Part shown: piece after piece, positions 36,724-45,819 of the stretch
Position numbering within the stretch: the first letter of the stretch is position 1
Layout: every line of letters starts with the position of its first letter
From: Sphingobacterium corticibacter
Lineage (GTDB): Bacteria > Bacteroidota > Bacteroidia > Sphingobacteriales > Sphingobacteriaceae
NCBI RefSeq assembly: GCF_003076635.1
Contig: NZ_QDKG01000001.1
Coordinates: 1 to 64,000, forward strand
Length of the DNA: 64,000 nucleotides
Direction of reading: 5' to 3'
Translations under genes and position numbers: made by a program
The notes under the pieces: model-generated
What the model saw: the letters and a program-made list of their open reading frames with translations, nothing else
Told to the model about the DNA's origin: nothing
Database searches by the model: none

Positions 36724-38241
36724 TTAACCGCGTTTTGCTAAAGCAATCTTCGTGTCTAATTCTTTCACCAACTTATCCACATTGGGTTCCGAGCCCGAGT
36801 TTTGGAAACGGATGAAACCTTCTTTGTCGATAATCACTTTCGCAGGGATCCCTTGGATACCATAAGCGGTTACCGTTGCTTTGGAGCGATCTTTCATTTC
36901 GTCAAATAGTACGTTGAAGTTATAATTGTTTTTGGCGATAAACTCGTCTACTAGTTCTTTGTAGTTTTCTTCGCGCTGCCAAGTATCGATAAACAAAAAC
37001 TCTACTTCATCATCGTTCGCATATTTATTTACGGCTGCTTGCATACCAGGGAATGAGATGATACATGGTCCACACCAAGTCGCCCAGAAATCTAATACTA
37101 CTACCTTACCTTTTAAAGAAGCTAAGGAAACTTCTTTGCCTTCACGGTTCATTAATGTAAATGCAGGAGCTTCCTCTTTCTTCATTTCCTGCTCATATTT
37201 CGCAAAATATGCTTCCGTCATTTGCTTGTCTAAGTCGGCAAGATGTGCTTGGAAGTCAGCTTTGTCGCCGTTAACATCTTTATACAATACCTGCGCCTGT
37301 GCTACGATGGTAGAATCTTTTCCATTCGCTGCGATGAACTTTTCGTAGGTTTCCAAAGCTTTTGCTTTGTCGCCTTTTTGCGCATAAGCGTTACCCAAGG
37401 TTTTGGCATTTTGCAAAGCATAGTAGCCACCGTAGTTTTCTTCTTCTAAAGCTGATTGCGTAATTAAAATTGCTTCATCAAAGTTTTTTTCCCCGACCAA
37501 TGCCGCTGCGTAAAGAGGAGCTACCGCACCATAATAGTAAGCACTGTTACTTTCTTTGATTGCAGGATCTTCGGATTCGTTAGCCGCCTTGCTTACAACA
37601 TAGGCATCCTTCAACAGTGGAGAAAATGCTTTGTAATCTTTCTGTTCTTCTGGTAATTTATCGAAAGTGGTAGCGACAGCAGGTACGTAGTAATTTGTTC
37701 CTTTCAATTGTCCTAACAGTTCGATCGTCTTCGGCATATTTTGCTCTTTCGCATAGCGCGTAGATAAGTTATAGACGGCCGAGTGATACATGTTTTGATC
37801 TTTTTCTGCGTAGTTGCTCGCCGGATACTGTTTTTCCCAAGCTAAATAAAGCTGTTCAATATCTGCGGCAGATTTGTCTTCACCAGCCTCTTTCATCATG
37901 GCAGCATACGATTTATTACGTACAGTAACACCTTGTGGATATGCTGCTTCGATCGCTGCGCGGATTTCGTTTGCACGGCTAGCGTCATCCAATGCGCGCT
38001 CATACACGATCGCTGCAAGATCAAGCTCGTCTTCACCTTTTTTCAGTGCCAATGCCTCGGCTTCTTTTCTCAAAAGGGCTTTGTCTTCTTCTTTACTGCT
38101 GCTGGCTAATTTATTGATTTGATTAAGAATCTCTTCGTATGTCGCCCCCTCTTTAGCGGCCACTACTTCCTGCGCCTGAGCTTGCTGGAAATATAATACT
38201 GCGCTACAAGCGAGCGCGATCCATTTTATCTTTTTCATCAT
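36724..38241 (-). CDS. TlpA/ResA-like thioredoxin-fold protein with helical N-terminal region
   Basis: The 505-residue protein has a signal peptide (LACSAVLYFQQAQAQ), then about 330 residues of helical repeats (TPR-like: YAEKDQNMYHSAVYNLSTRY, DKAKALETYEKFIAANGKD). The C-terminal thioredoxin domain starts near residue 355, with catalytic CGPC at residues 390-393 in FWATWCGPC and the cis-Pro segment GIPAK. It is probably a periplasmic reductase acting on protein thiols or as a folding factor; the Bacteroidota TlpA family commonly has this layout. The gene is monocistronic and ends at a strong terminator. Confidence 0.9.
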   Translation of the reverse strand: MMKKIKWIALACSAVLYFQQAQAQEVVAAKEGATYEEILNQINKLASSSKEEDKALLRKEAEALALKKGEDELDLAAIVYERALDDASRANEIRAAIEAAYPQGVTVRNKSYAAMMKEAGEDKSAADIEQLYLAWEKQYPASNYAEKDQNMYHSAVYNLSTRYAKEQNMPKTIELLGQLKGTNYYVPAVATTFDKLPEEQKDYKAFSPLLKDAYVVSKAANESEDPAIKESNSAYYYGAVAPLYAAALVGEKNFDEAILITQSALEEENYGGYYALQNAKTLGNAYAQKGDKAKALETYEKFIAANGKDSTIVAQAQVLYKDVNGDKADFQAHLADLDKQMTEAYFAKYEQEMKKEEAPAFTLMNREGKEVSLASLKGKVVVLDFWATWCGPCIISFPGMQAAVNKYANDDEVEFLFIDTWQREENYKELVDEFIAKNNYNFNVLFDEMKDRSKATVTAYGIQGIPAKVIIDKEGFIRFQNSGSEPNVDKLVKELDTKIALAKRG

Positions 38242-38319
38242 GTTGTACCTTACTTTAGTTTATCAGATAGATGTTTTCGACCTTTCGTTATTGGGCGAAG
38301 ATCTGTTTGTGTTTACTGC

Positions 38320-39381
38320 TTATTTGTGTAGTGAAAATTTATATATCGTCTTAGACTGATATTCCTGTCCTTTGTCAAGTATTACCGACGGGAATTCGGG
38401 CATATTTGGCGAATTTGGGAAATGCTGTGTTTCGAAACACAAGCCGGTATACGGTGTGTAGGCTTTGCCGGCCTTGCCGGTATCTTCACCAAACAAGTGA
38501 TTTCCAGTATAAAAATGTACCGATGGCTCCGTGCTGAAAACTTCTAGCTGAATGCCCGAAGAAGCCGATCGCGCCGTAGCTAATGGTTCTTGATCACCAA
38601 CAGTGACGACATAGCTGTGGTCAAATCCTTTGGCTACTTCCTGTTGCGGATTACTTAAGTCCAGTTGATCCGAAATCAGTGTTTCGGTTCGGAAATCAAA
38701 TGGCGTATTCGCGACGTCTTCGCCCGTATTTAGTGGGATTTGATCGGCATTGGTCGGGATGTATTTACTTGACGGAATGCGTACATAATGATCCAGTATT
38801 TCCCCTTGGCCTTCGCCATGCAAATTGAAATACGCATGATTAGTCAAGTTAAGCACCGTCTTTTGATCTGTAACTGCTCTGTAAGCAATTTTTAATTCAT
38901 TTGCATCGGTCAACTCGTAAGATACATGCACATTGAGATTGCCCGGAAATCCGCCCTCTCCATCATTTGCCGTATAATAAAAGTCCACTTTATGCTGCAA
39001 GCTCACTTGGCGATCCCATACGCGATCATGAAATCCATCGCTACCACCATGCAAGCAGTTGCTACCGTTGTTTTTTTCCAGTAGATATTCCCGTCCGTCC
39101 AGCTCAAAACGCGCATTCGCAATGCGATTCGCATAGCGACCCACAGTCGTGCCCAAGAATTTAGCTTCCGCGTTCAAATAATCTCCAATGTTATCAAAAC
39201 CCAACACCACGTCGGTCGGTTCACCTTGTTGGTTGGGCACGATAATGCTCACAATCCGTGCGCCATAATCGGTGAGCGCAACCTGCATACCGGCCTGATT
39301 TTGAAGCACAATAAGATGCGTGTTTTTATCGCGATGTTTTGTTTTAAATTGTGCAGGATCAGGTAGCTGATAAGTGATCAT
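38320..39381 (-). CDS. galM: Aldose 1-epimerase (galactose mutarotase)
   Basis: Interconverts alpha and beta anomers of hexoses such as galactose. The 353 residues show LTNHAYFNLHG, with the catalytic-acid His, and CFETQHFPNSPNMPEFPS, with the catalytic-base Glu region. HDRVWD and GRYANRIA are also typical. No signal peptide is visible, so it is probably cytoplasmic. It diverges from the dGTPase gene and is monocistronic. Confidence 0.95.
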   Translation of the reverse strand: MITYQLPDPAQFKTKHRDKNTHLIVLQNQAGMQVALTDYGARIVSIIVPNQQGEPTDVVLGFDNIGDYLNAEAKFLGTTVGRYANRIANARFELDGREYLLEKNNGSNCLHGGSDGFHDRVWDRQVSLQHKVDFYYTANDGEGGFPGNLNVHVSYELTDANELKIAYRAVTDQKTVLNLTNHAYFNLHGEGQGEILDHYVRIPSSKYIPTNADQIPLNTGEDVANTPFDFRTETLISDQLDLSNPQQEVAKGFDHSYVVTVGDQEPLATARSASSGIQLEVFSTEPSVHFYTGNHLFGEDTGKAGKAYTPYTGLCFETQHFPNSPNMPEFPSVILDKGQEYQSKTIYKFSLHK

Positions 39382-39499
39382 ATAAGATTGTTGTTTCTAT
39401 TTTGGTGACTAAAGATAACGAATATTTTCAATCTCGGCAAATGGCAGATGCGGGTCTAAAACTGGGTCGATGTGCATTCCCCTTCTCCCGATTAAACCG

Positions 39500-39507
39500 T
39501 ATATTTG
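39500..39507 (+). promoter_or_regulatory. Putative -7 element of the dGTPase gene
   Basis: TATATTTG, 21 bases before the chosen ATG at 39529. There is no good TTG at the expected distance upstream, so the match is partial. Confidence 0.45.
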
Positions 39508-39528
39508 GCGGTCAAAACACGATATTGC

Positions 39529-40875
39529 ATGCAGTGGAAACAACTATTATCGGCTAAAAGGTGGGGCTATGAAGCCCGGGAAATGAATGACCAGATTGAT
39601 GCGCGCTCTGAGTTTCAGCGTGATTACGATCGTCTGATATTTTCGTCACCTTTTCGCAGATTGCAAAACAAAACGCAGGTATTTCCATTGCCCGGATCCG
39701 TGTTTGTTCACAACCGGTTGACGCATAGCTTAGAAGTCGCCAGTGTGGGCAGGTCTTTAGGTCGATTGTTTTACATGATGACCAAAAAGAATAATCCCAA
39801 TATCGATATCGAGGTGCCTTTCCTACAAGAGGTCGGCAATATCGTTTCGGCAGCTTGTTTGTCGCATGATTTGGGAAATCCGGCTTTCGGTCATTCCGGC
39901 GAAGCCGCGATATCGTCTTACTTCACCGATGGTGCAGGCTTACATTTTAAAGAACAGGTTACAGAGGCGCAATGGGCAGATCTTACACATTTTGAAGGAA
40001 ATGCCAATGCGCTACGCATTCTGACGCATCCTTTTAACGGGAAAGATGATAAAGGATTTGCGCTCACGTATACGAGTCTGGCGGCGATTGTCAAATACCC
40101 TTGTCGCGCTATTGATGGCCATGTAAAAGGTAATCATCACCGCAAGAAGTATGGTTTCTTTGAGGGCGAAAAGCCCATTTTTGATAAGATCGCCATAGAA
40201 CTTGGTCTAAAGACCGATCCTGAAAATCCAGATGGATATCTGCGTCATCCGTTAGTCTATCTGGTGGAAGCGGCCGATGATATTTGTTATAATATTATCG
40301 ATCTAGAAGATGCGCATCATCTGCGCATATTATCTTATTCTGAAGTGGAAGCGTTATTGTTGCCGCTTTGCGGAGATGCGAATCTGCGCGAGCGATTGGA
40401 TGGATTAGCCGACGAAGGCAGTCGCGTATCTTTGTTACGGGCAAAAGCCATTAATACCTTGATCCACGGTTGTGCCAAGGTGTTTACGGATCATCAAGCG
40501 CAATTATTAGCAGGTACTTTTCAATCTTCTTTGATGGATGCACTGGATCAGCCATTGGTCGACCAGATGAAACGCATCGAAAAACTGTCGATAAAACGTA
40601 TCTATAATGCGCCTAACGTGGTGCAGATTGAGATTGCTGGTTTTAAGGTAATGAATGCATTATTGGGCGAATTCTTGCCCGCTTATCTTAAAACCAACAA
40701 AACTAAGTTTGATGAAAAGGTCGTTGCGATGATTCCAGAACAGTTTCATGCCGCGTCAGATGATGTGTATAGCAAGATTCGTTCTGTGCTAGACTTTGTG
40801 TCGGGCATGACCGATGTGTACGCCGTAGATTTGTACCGTAAAATTCAAGGAATCACCATTCCTTCCTTAGACTAA
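39529..40875 (+). CDS. dgt: Deoxyguanosinetriphosphate triphosphohydrolase
   Basis: I start at the ATG at 39529 (MQWKQLLSAKRWG, 448 residues), just behind a -7 element; an ATG eight codons earlier is less likely. It hydrolyses dGTP to deoxyguanosine and tripolyphosphate. Evidence: FSSPFRRLQNKTQVFPL, then HD-domain motifs RLTHSLEVA and CLSHDLGNPAFGHSGE, which bind the metal. It lies 31 bases upstream of topB on the same strand and may be co-transcribed. Confidence 0.92.
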   Translation: MQWKQLLSAKRWGYEAREMNDQIDARSEFQRDYDRLIFSSPFRRLQNKTQVFPLPGSVFVHNRLTHSLEVASVGRSLGRLFYMMTKKNNPNIDIEVPFLQEVGNIVSAACLSHDLGNPAFGHSGEAAISSYFTDGAGLHFKEQVTEAQWADLTHFEGNANALRILTHPFNGKDDKGFALTYTSLAAIVKYPCRAIDGHVKGNHHRKKYGFFEGEKPIFDKIAIELGLKTDPENPDGYLRHPLVYLVEAADDICYNIIDLEDAHHLRILSYSEVEALLLPLCGDANLRERLDGLADEGSRVSLLRAKAINTLIHGCAKVFTDHQAQLLAGTFQSSLMDALDQPLVDQMKRIEKLSIKRIYNAPNVVQIEIAGFKVMNALLGEFLPAYLKTNKTKFDEKVVAMIPEQFHAASDDVYSKIRSVLDFVSGMTDVYAVDLYRKIQGITIPSLD

Positions 40876-40906
40876 ACAAGATCCTGACGTTTCGATACGA
40901 AAAAGC

Positions 40907-43024
40907 ATGAAAGTAGTAATTGCGGAGAAGCCATCTGTGGCGCGAGATTTGGCGCGAGTGATGGGAGCGAAAGATATTAAAGATGGCTATATCGAAGGAA
41001 ATGGTTATGCTTTTACCTATGCATTTGGGCATTTAGTGCAATTGTGCACGCCGCAAGCGTATGGTTATCATAGCTGGGCGGCCAGCAACTTGCCAATTAT
41101 TCCACCTGCGTTTGCACTGGAAGTAAAAAAAGTGCGCAAAGATGGCCGTCAGGTAGATGATGGCGGCGCAGCCAAGCAGTTGAATACGATCAAAGGTTTG
41201 TTGGACAAAGCCGAAGAAATCATTGTGGCAACGGATGCGGGGCGCGAAGGAGAATTGATCTTTCGCAATATTTATTATTACCTCAAATCGGATGTGCCAT
41301 TCAAACGTTTGTGGATTTCTTCGCAAACGGATAAAGCTATCAAAGCGGGCTTTGCTGCGCTGAAAGAAGGTGCGGAGTACGATAGCTTGTACATGTCGGC
41401 GCGTTCTCGTTCGGAATCCGACTGGCTGATCGGTATCAATGCCACGCAAGCCATTACGCTAGCAGCCGGAAACAAAGGTTTATTGTCCTTAGGCCGTGTG
41501 CAAACGCCAACTTTGGCCATGATTTGCGCGCGCTATTTGGAAAATCTTGATTTCAAACCACAAGCATTTTTTAAGATTCAAGCTGGTTTTGAAAAAGATG
41601 GTATCTCTTTCACAGCGACATCCAATAAGTTCGACAAAAAAGAAGATGCAGATGCTCGATTCGCCCAACTGAAAGTAGGCGATAACGCCGAAGTGACACA
41701 GGTAGAAGCCAAGGAAACGAAAGAGCAACCACCGCTTTTGTACGATTTGACTACGCTGCAACAAGATGCGAACAAGAAATATGGCTATTCTGCCGATCAA
41801 ACGTTGAGCATTGCGCAAACCTTGTACGAGAAAAAGGTAATCACCTATCCACGTACGGGTTCGCGGTATATCGGAGAAGATGTGTTCGAGACGATCGATC
41901 CTTTATTCCAACATTTGGCGGCAACGGCTCCAGAAAATATTGCGGCGATAAGCCGAAACCTGATCGGAGCGAAGCTTAATAAACGTTCGGTGGACGACAA
42001 GAAAGTGACCGATCACCATGCTTTGCTCGTGACCGATGAAAAACCGGGACCGATGCCCAAAGATCAGCAGCACGTCTATGAGATGATCGCGAAGCGAATG
42101 GTCGAGAGTTTTTCCGACATATGTATTAAAGACATTACCACTGTGGTGCTCAAAGCCGAGGATACGGAACTTATTGCCAAAGGGACGGTGATCCGTCAAT
42201 ACGGCTGGCGCTTATCTGCCGAGCAAGTAGAGCCTGCCGCGGAAGACGAAAAAGGCAACGAAGATCAGGATAATGAAAATGCGCAATTGCCGAAGTTGAC
42301 GACGGGTGAATGGCATGCCATGCGTTCTTTGGCCTTGTCGGAACGCTTTACCAAAGCCAAGCCCGTGCATACCGAAGCTTCTTTGTTGAAAGCAATGGAA
42401 ACTTCTGGCAAGGAAATCGAAGACGAGGAAATGCGTCAAGCGATGAAAGACTGTGGATTGGGAACGCCTGCTACGCGCGCTGCGACCATCGAAACCTTGT
42501 TTCAACGCGAGTATATCCGTCGGGAAAAGAAAAAGCTGGTACCCACCGATAAGGGATTGACGATCTATAATCTGGTGAAAGACCGTTCTATCGCCAAGGT
42601 GACGCTGACCGGAAAGTGGGAGCAGAAGCTCGAAGAGATGCGTGCCAATAAAGTGTCTTACGACGTCTTTATGAAGCATATCAAAGATTACACGGCGAAG
42701 ATTACGGGTGAGTTGCTGCAATTGAAAATTGCTATTGCGCAGGAAGAAGCCAAGCCGCAGCAAAAAGGCAAGATCAAATGTCCGAAATGTGAACCAGGCA
42801 ACATCCATTTGTACGAAAAAATCGCGCAATGTGATCGCTATGCGCAAGGTTGCGATTTTAAAATCTGGCGCACTCTGAATGGCGTATTCTTGGAAGAAAA
42901 GGAAATGAAAAACTTGTTGGAGAAAGGAAAAACTTCGGTGCTGAAAGGCGTGAAGAATAAGCAAGGCCAATTGGTAGAATCAGCCTTGACATTCGAAAAT
43001 CTGCGCGTTAGCCCGGTTGAATAA
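40907..43024 (+). CDS. topB: DNA topoisomerase III (type IA)
   Basis: Decatenates and relaxes DNA by single-strand passage. The 705 residues begin with the Toprim domain (MKVVIAEKPSVARDLARVMG, ATDAGREGELIFRNIYY). The catalytic tyrosine lies in KVITYPRTGSRYIGEDVF, about residue 310. The C-terminal zinc-binding motif is CPKCEPGNIHLYEKIAQC, followed by a further Cys. The length and domains are normal for TopB. The stop codon overlaps a hairpin shared with the convergent PagL-like gene. Confidence 0.95.
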   Translation: MKVVIAEKPSVARDLARVMGAKDIKDGYIEGNGYAFTYAFGHLVQLCTPQAYGYHSWAASNLPIIPPAFALEVKKVRKDGRQVDDGGAAKQLNTIKGLLDKAEEIIVATDAGREGELIFRNIYYYLKSDVPFKRLWISSQTDKAIKAGFAALKEGAEYDSLYMSARSRSESDWLIGINATQAITLAAGNKGLLSLGRVQTPTLAMICARYLENLDFKPQAFFKIQAGFEKDGISFTATSNKFDKKEDADARFAQLKVGDNAEVTQVEAKETKEQPPLLYDLTTLQQDANKKYGYSADQTLSIAQTLYEKKVITYPRTGSRYIGEDVFETIDPLFQHLAATAPENIAAISRNLIGAKLNKRSVDDKKVTDHHALLVTDEKPGPMPKDQQHVYEMIAKRMVESFSDICIKDITTVVLKAEDTELIAKGTVIRQYGWRLSAEQVEPAAEDEKGNEDQDNENAQLPKLTTGEWHAMRSLALSERFTKAKPVHTEASLLKAMETSGKEIEDEEMRQAMKDCGLGTPATRAATIETLFQREYIRREKKKLVPTDKGLTIYNLVKDRSIAKVTLTGKWEQKLEEMRANKVSYDVFMKHIKDYTAKITGELLQLKIAIAQEEAKPQQKGKIKCPKCEPGNIHLYEKIAQCDRYAQGCDFKIWRTLNGVFLEEKEMKNLLEKGKTSVLKGVKNKQGQLVESALTFENLRVSPVE

Positions 43025-43034
43025 CCGAGCTAGC
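43007..43034. terminator. Hairpin spanning both convergent stop codons of topB and the PagL-like gene
   Basis: GTTAGCCCGGTT pairs with AACCGAGCTAGC (one mismatch and one G-U pair, loop GAAT) across the 5-base gap between the two genes. There is no clear T tract on either side, so termination efficiency is uncertain. Confidence 0.4.
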
Positions 43035-44154
43035 GATTAAAGGTATAGCCGACGGTCCATTCGATGAAATCGGCCTTGCCCATATGTGCTTTGATCGATA
43101 CACCTGCGTTGATATTTTGATATACATAATAACGTGCTCCAGCACGCAGAAAGAACTTATTAATCTCTCCATTGAAGACCTGGTTGTGGATGTAATAGCC
43201 CACATTTCCATTTAATACCAAGCGTTGGTTGAGCACATGCGCTAAATAAAACGATGGGCCGCCCGAAAGCTTGGAACCTAAATCACCGGATTTATCGCCA
43301 GCAACTTCATCATCATTTCCAGACGAAGAATAGAAAAGGTCTAAGCCACCTCCGATACGCCATTTATGACTGACGTGCCGACTAGCGTATGCACTTATCG
43401 TAGATTTGAAATACAGGTGATCATTATATTCACTAAGCTGTTTCACACCAGCTCCGTAGTTGATGTGGAAAAGCGTTCGCCTACTATAAGGCGGAATGTC
43501 GGCCTTTCTTGCACGTACGGGCATCGGGTTAGGTTGATAATTAACCGAAATCGTGACGGGCACTAGATTCACACCAGAATTGGGCAGAGCCAATGCGCCA
43601 TTGGAAAAATGATGAAAGGCCAAACCTAATCCAGCACGCCATTTGGGGTGAAAAGCGTATTGTGTACGAATACCAAAATCGATAAATACATTATTCTTGG
43701 AGCCAATAACCAGATTCAGAGGATTATCCTCCTCATCGAATGGATAAAAATTACCAGATAAACCTAATCCAATGCGATAATCATAAGACCAACGACTGTG
43801 CTCGCGAGGAGCAATCGGCGTCTGTACGAATCCATACAAAGCATACGGATTACCGATGATGTCATTATTGAATGTGCTGGAGTAAAATCCTATTCCATAA
43901 ATTGGATTGTTGTATAATTCAAAATAGGGGTCTTTTTTATCACGTTGCTGCCAGCCTACTTTGAAGTTGACGCCTTCATAATAGGCATCCTGATAAGCAA
44001 CCTTCGCATTTTTCTGCTGCAAAATCCCACCATTTTCTATCTCCATTTCAAAAACTATGGGAGATTTTCGCTTTGCGATAGAATCCGTTTGTGCGTACAC
44101 ATTATTTGCAGCCACGATAAAAAAGAAAATATATAGCGTAAGTAGACGTCGCAC
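43030..44154 (-). CDS. PagL-like lipid A 3-O-deacylase (acyloxyacyl hydrolase family), outer membrane
   Basis: The 374-residue protein has a signal peptide (LLTLYIFFFIVAANNVYAQ) and a beta-barrel pattern ending in ...FIEWTVGYTFNR. Residues 181-197 read HHFSNGALALPNSGVNL, matching the PagL signature in which a His and a Ser form the active site (His182, Ser184 here by inference), and a partner acidic residue is expected near SGVNL. PagL removes the 3-O acyl chain of lipid A, which lowers endotoxicity and envelope permeability. The start is GTG; a weak promoter element lies upstream. Confidence 0.75.
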   Translation of the reverse strand: MRRLLTLYIFFFIVAANNVYAQTDSIAKRKSPIVFEMEIENGGILQQKNAKVAYQDAYYEGVNFKVGWQQRDKKDPYFELYNNPIYGIGFYSSTFNNDIIGNPYALYGFVQTPIAPREHSRWSYDYRIGLGLSGNFYPFDEEDNPLNLVIGSKNNVFIDFGIRTQYAFHPKWRAGLGLAFHHFSNGALALPNSGVNLVPVTISVNYQPNPMPVRARKADIPPYSRRTLFHINYGAGVKQLSEYNDHLYFKSTISAYASRHVSHKWRIGGGLDLFYSSSGNDDEVAGDKSGDLGSKLSGGPSFYLAHVLNQRLVLNGNVGYYIHNQVFNGEINKFFLRAGARYYVYQNINAGVSIKAHMGKADFIEWTVGYTFNR

Positions 44155-44178
44155 GAATAGAATTTATTGAATAAGGCG

Positions 44179-44186
44179 CAAAAATA
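44179..44186 (-). promoter_or_regulatory. Putative -7 element of the PagL-like gene
   Basis: TATTTTTG on the minus strand, 24 bases upstream of the GTG start. No matching TTG element is seen. Confidence 0.35.
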
Positions 44187-44281
44187 CATACATTTTTAGA
44201 ATTTTCTGTTTCGTTGCAGTCCTCATCCGCCATTTTTTCGTCATTAGCTGCTCAAACTATCAAATAACTTATTCAAAGCCC

Positions 44282-44289
44282 TACCTTTG
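44282..44289 (+). promoter_or_regulatory. Putative -7 element of the 44.3 kb gene
   Basis: TACCTTTG matches TAnnTTTG and lies 8 bases before the ATG at 44298, which would leave almost no leader. No TTG is seen at the expected position. Confidence 0.4.
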
Positions 44290-44297
44290 TTTGAGAT

Positions 44298-45281
44298 ATG
44301 GCGACACGACTTTACAACCCTTTTCTAGATTTTAAATTCGATAATAAGACTTGTTTTTTGACCGGCCAGGCCTTGCATTCTGCCGATGAGCAAATTCAGG
44401 TATTCCCGGTATGGATGATGCGTGCTTTCAATTTGGAAGAGCAGCCGTTTAAGATGCTGGATGAAAGCTTTTCTACCTACAAAAAGTTGAAATTGCCCTG
44501 CTCTGCGGACGCAGCATTACAGTTGGAGTCAGTAGAATCTGCGGTAGAACGCGCTATGGCTATTGGTTATGATGCGGTAAAGGAATTGCCAACTACCATT
44601 TTATTCCAATGGGTAGCCAAGATCCTGTATGGTGTCGTGTTTAATGAAATACAGGCCGGAATCAGACAAGCTACCATGAGCGGGGAGGAGATGAACTTCT
44701 CGCAGGCTTTGGTGCACAAATTTCGCAATCTGCATACCATGTTGCAATCGGCCATTCACCCCATGGAATTTGAAAATAGAAACCCATTCTCGGTGTTAGT
44801 TCTTCCGGTAGAAAATGCGCCGGAAACCTTTATCTACCGCGACGAGATTAATACGTTGATCTTTTCGCTGCGGATGAATGATTTTGCGATCATTGCGACG
44901 CTACAGGATAATGGCACGCATGCGATCTATCATGAAGATGTGCTGGCTACGGTTAAAGACAAGGTCTTGCATCCGATTCAATTCGAAGAAATCTGTGCGC
45001 GCTATTTCTACTCGGCATATCTGTTTAATAAGCTGCCAGAATACACGTATATGGACACACCCAATATGATCTATGTAGAGCCGATGCCGATGCAAGATTG
45101 GACGATGAAGCCTATTTTCGATCATTGGCAGGTGAAAACTTACGGACAGGTGTTGGAGAATTTTTGGAAACCTTGGGGATATACGCTTTTTGAGATCATC
45201 AAAAATCCTGAAGAGCCGATGAGCTTTATTTCCGATGAAGACGGAAACTTTCGGGAAAAGGTCGATCTTCCCCTTGCTTAA
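44298..45281 (+). CDS. Uncharacterised protein with degenerate HNH-like N-terminus
   Basis: The 327-residue protein is not assignable to a named family. Residues 17-75 (NKTCFLTGQALHS, then QVFPVWMMRAFNL, then LKLPCSADAA) follow the spacing of bacterial HNH/zinc-knuckle proteins of the kind C-x2-C...EHVFPxW...PCCxxCN. The second Cys is Thr22, the EHxFP histidine is Gln34, and the last cluster is PCSADAA instead of PCCxxCN. So metal binding looks lost. The rest is soluble and helical, with acidic patches (SFISDEDGNF). It sits between two unrelated genes; the assignment is tentative. Confidence 0.6.
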   Translation: MATRLYNPFLDFKFDNKTCFLTGQALHSADEQIQVFPVWMMRAFNLEEQPFKMLDESFSTYKKLKLPCSADAALQLESVESAVERAMAIGYDAVKELPTTILFQWVAKILYGVVFNEIQAGIRQATMSGEEMNFSQALVHKFRNLHTMLQSAIHPMEFENRNPFSVLVLPVENAPETFIYRDEINTLIFSLRMNDFAIIATLQDNGTHAIYHEDVLATVKDKVLHPIQFEEICARYFYSAYLFNKLPEYTYMDTPNMIYVEPMPMQDWTMKPIFDHWQVKTYGQVLENFWKPWGYTLFEIIKNPEEPMSFISDEDGNFREKVDLPLA

Positions 45282-45366
45282 GCGGTCTTGGTCTGCATTG
45301 CATACTTCTTCTTGCTTCGTGGAGTGATTTTTGTTCCTTTCCACTCTGAAAGGTAGGAACAAACAG

Positions 45367-45819
45367 ATGCAGACGATAAAATACATTTTTTCGATTGTGC
45401 TCGGGCTCTCGCTGAGTGCCGTGATGCCCGCAGCTTATGCTATTGCAGAAAAACCTATTTCGGTGGATACCATTTATACCGAGGTAGATGTGATTCCTCG
45501 GTTTTCTGGCGGCGCGAGAGGTTGGAGTAACTTCCTGAACAAAAACCTGAACGTTCGTAGTATACAAGAAAGTATCGACGAAGATAGCTACATCAGCTTT
45601 GGACTAGTGCAGCAAGCCAATCTGGAATTTACGGTGTGTGAAGATGGCAAGGTCTGCGACATAGAAGTGCTCAATGCCGACAAGATCAGTCCCGAGTTCA
45701 AAGAAGAAGTGATGCGCGTGATGAGACGCTCACCACGCTGGAAACCAGCACTGCGCGATGGTCAGCCTGTAAAGACCCGTTTCCGGCAACCGGTTGTGGT
45801 CAATTTAAAAGACCGTTAA
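45367..45819 (+). CDS. Secreted TonB C-terminal-domain-like protein
   Basis: I start at 45367 (MQTIKYIFSIVLG, 150 residues) behind a weak GGTAGGAAC ribosome site; an upstream start adds 12 charged residues. A signal peptide (cleavage after about AYA) precedes a compact domain with RFSGGARGWSNFLNKNL and a final strand region (FKEEVMRVMRRSPRWKPALRDGQPVKTRFRQPVVV). That final pattern is typical of TonB-C/energy-transducer domains, and free-standing versions are frequent in Bacteroidota. No proline-rich or membrane-spanning linker is present. Its stop codon overlaps the uvrA stop codon on the other strand by three bases. Confidence 0.75.
   Translation: MQTIKYIFSIVLGLSLSAVMPAAYAIAEKPISVDTIYTEVDVIPRFSGGARGWSNFLNKNLNVRSIQESIDEDSYISFGLVQQANLEFTVCEDGKVCDIEVLNADKISPEFKEEVMRVMRRSPRWKPALRDGQPVKTRFRQPVVVNLKDR

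Noticed and set aside
42212..42970. Open frame of 252 codons opposite topB
   Set aside because: It lies within the well-supported topB coding region and is rich in Phe/Leu/Arg/His as expected for antisense of this codon usage.
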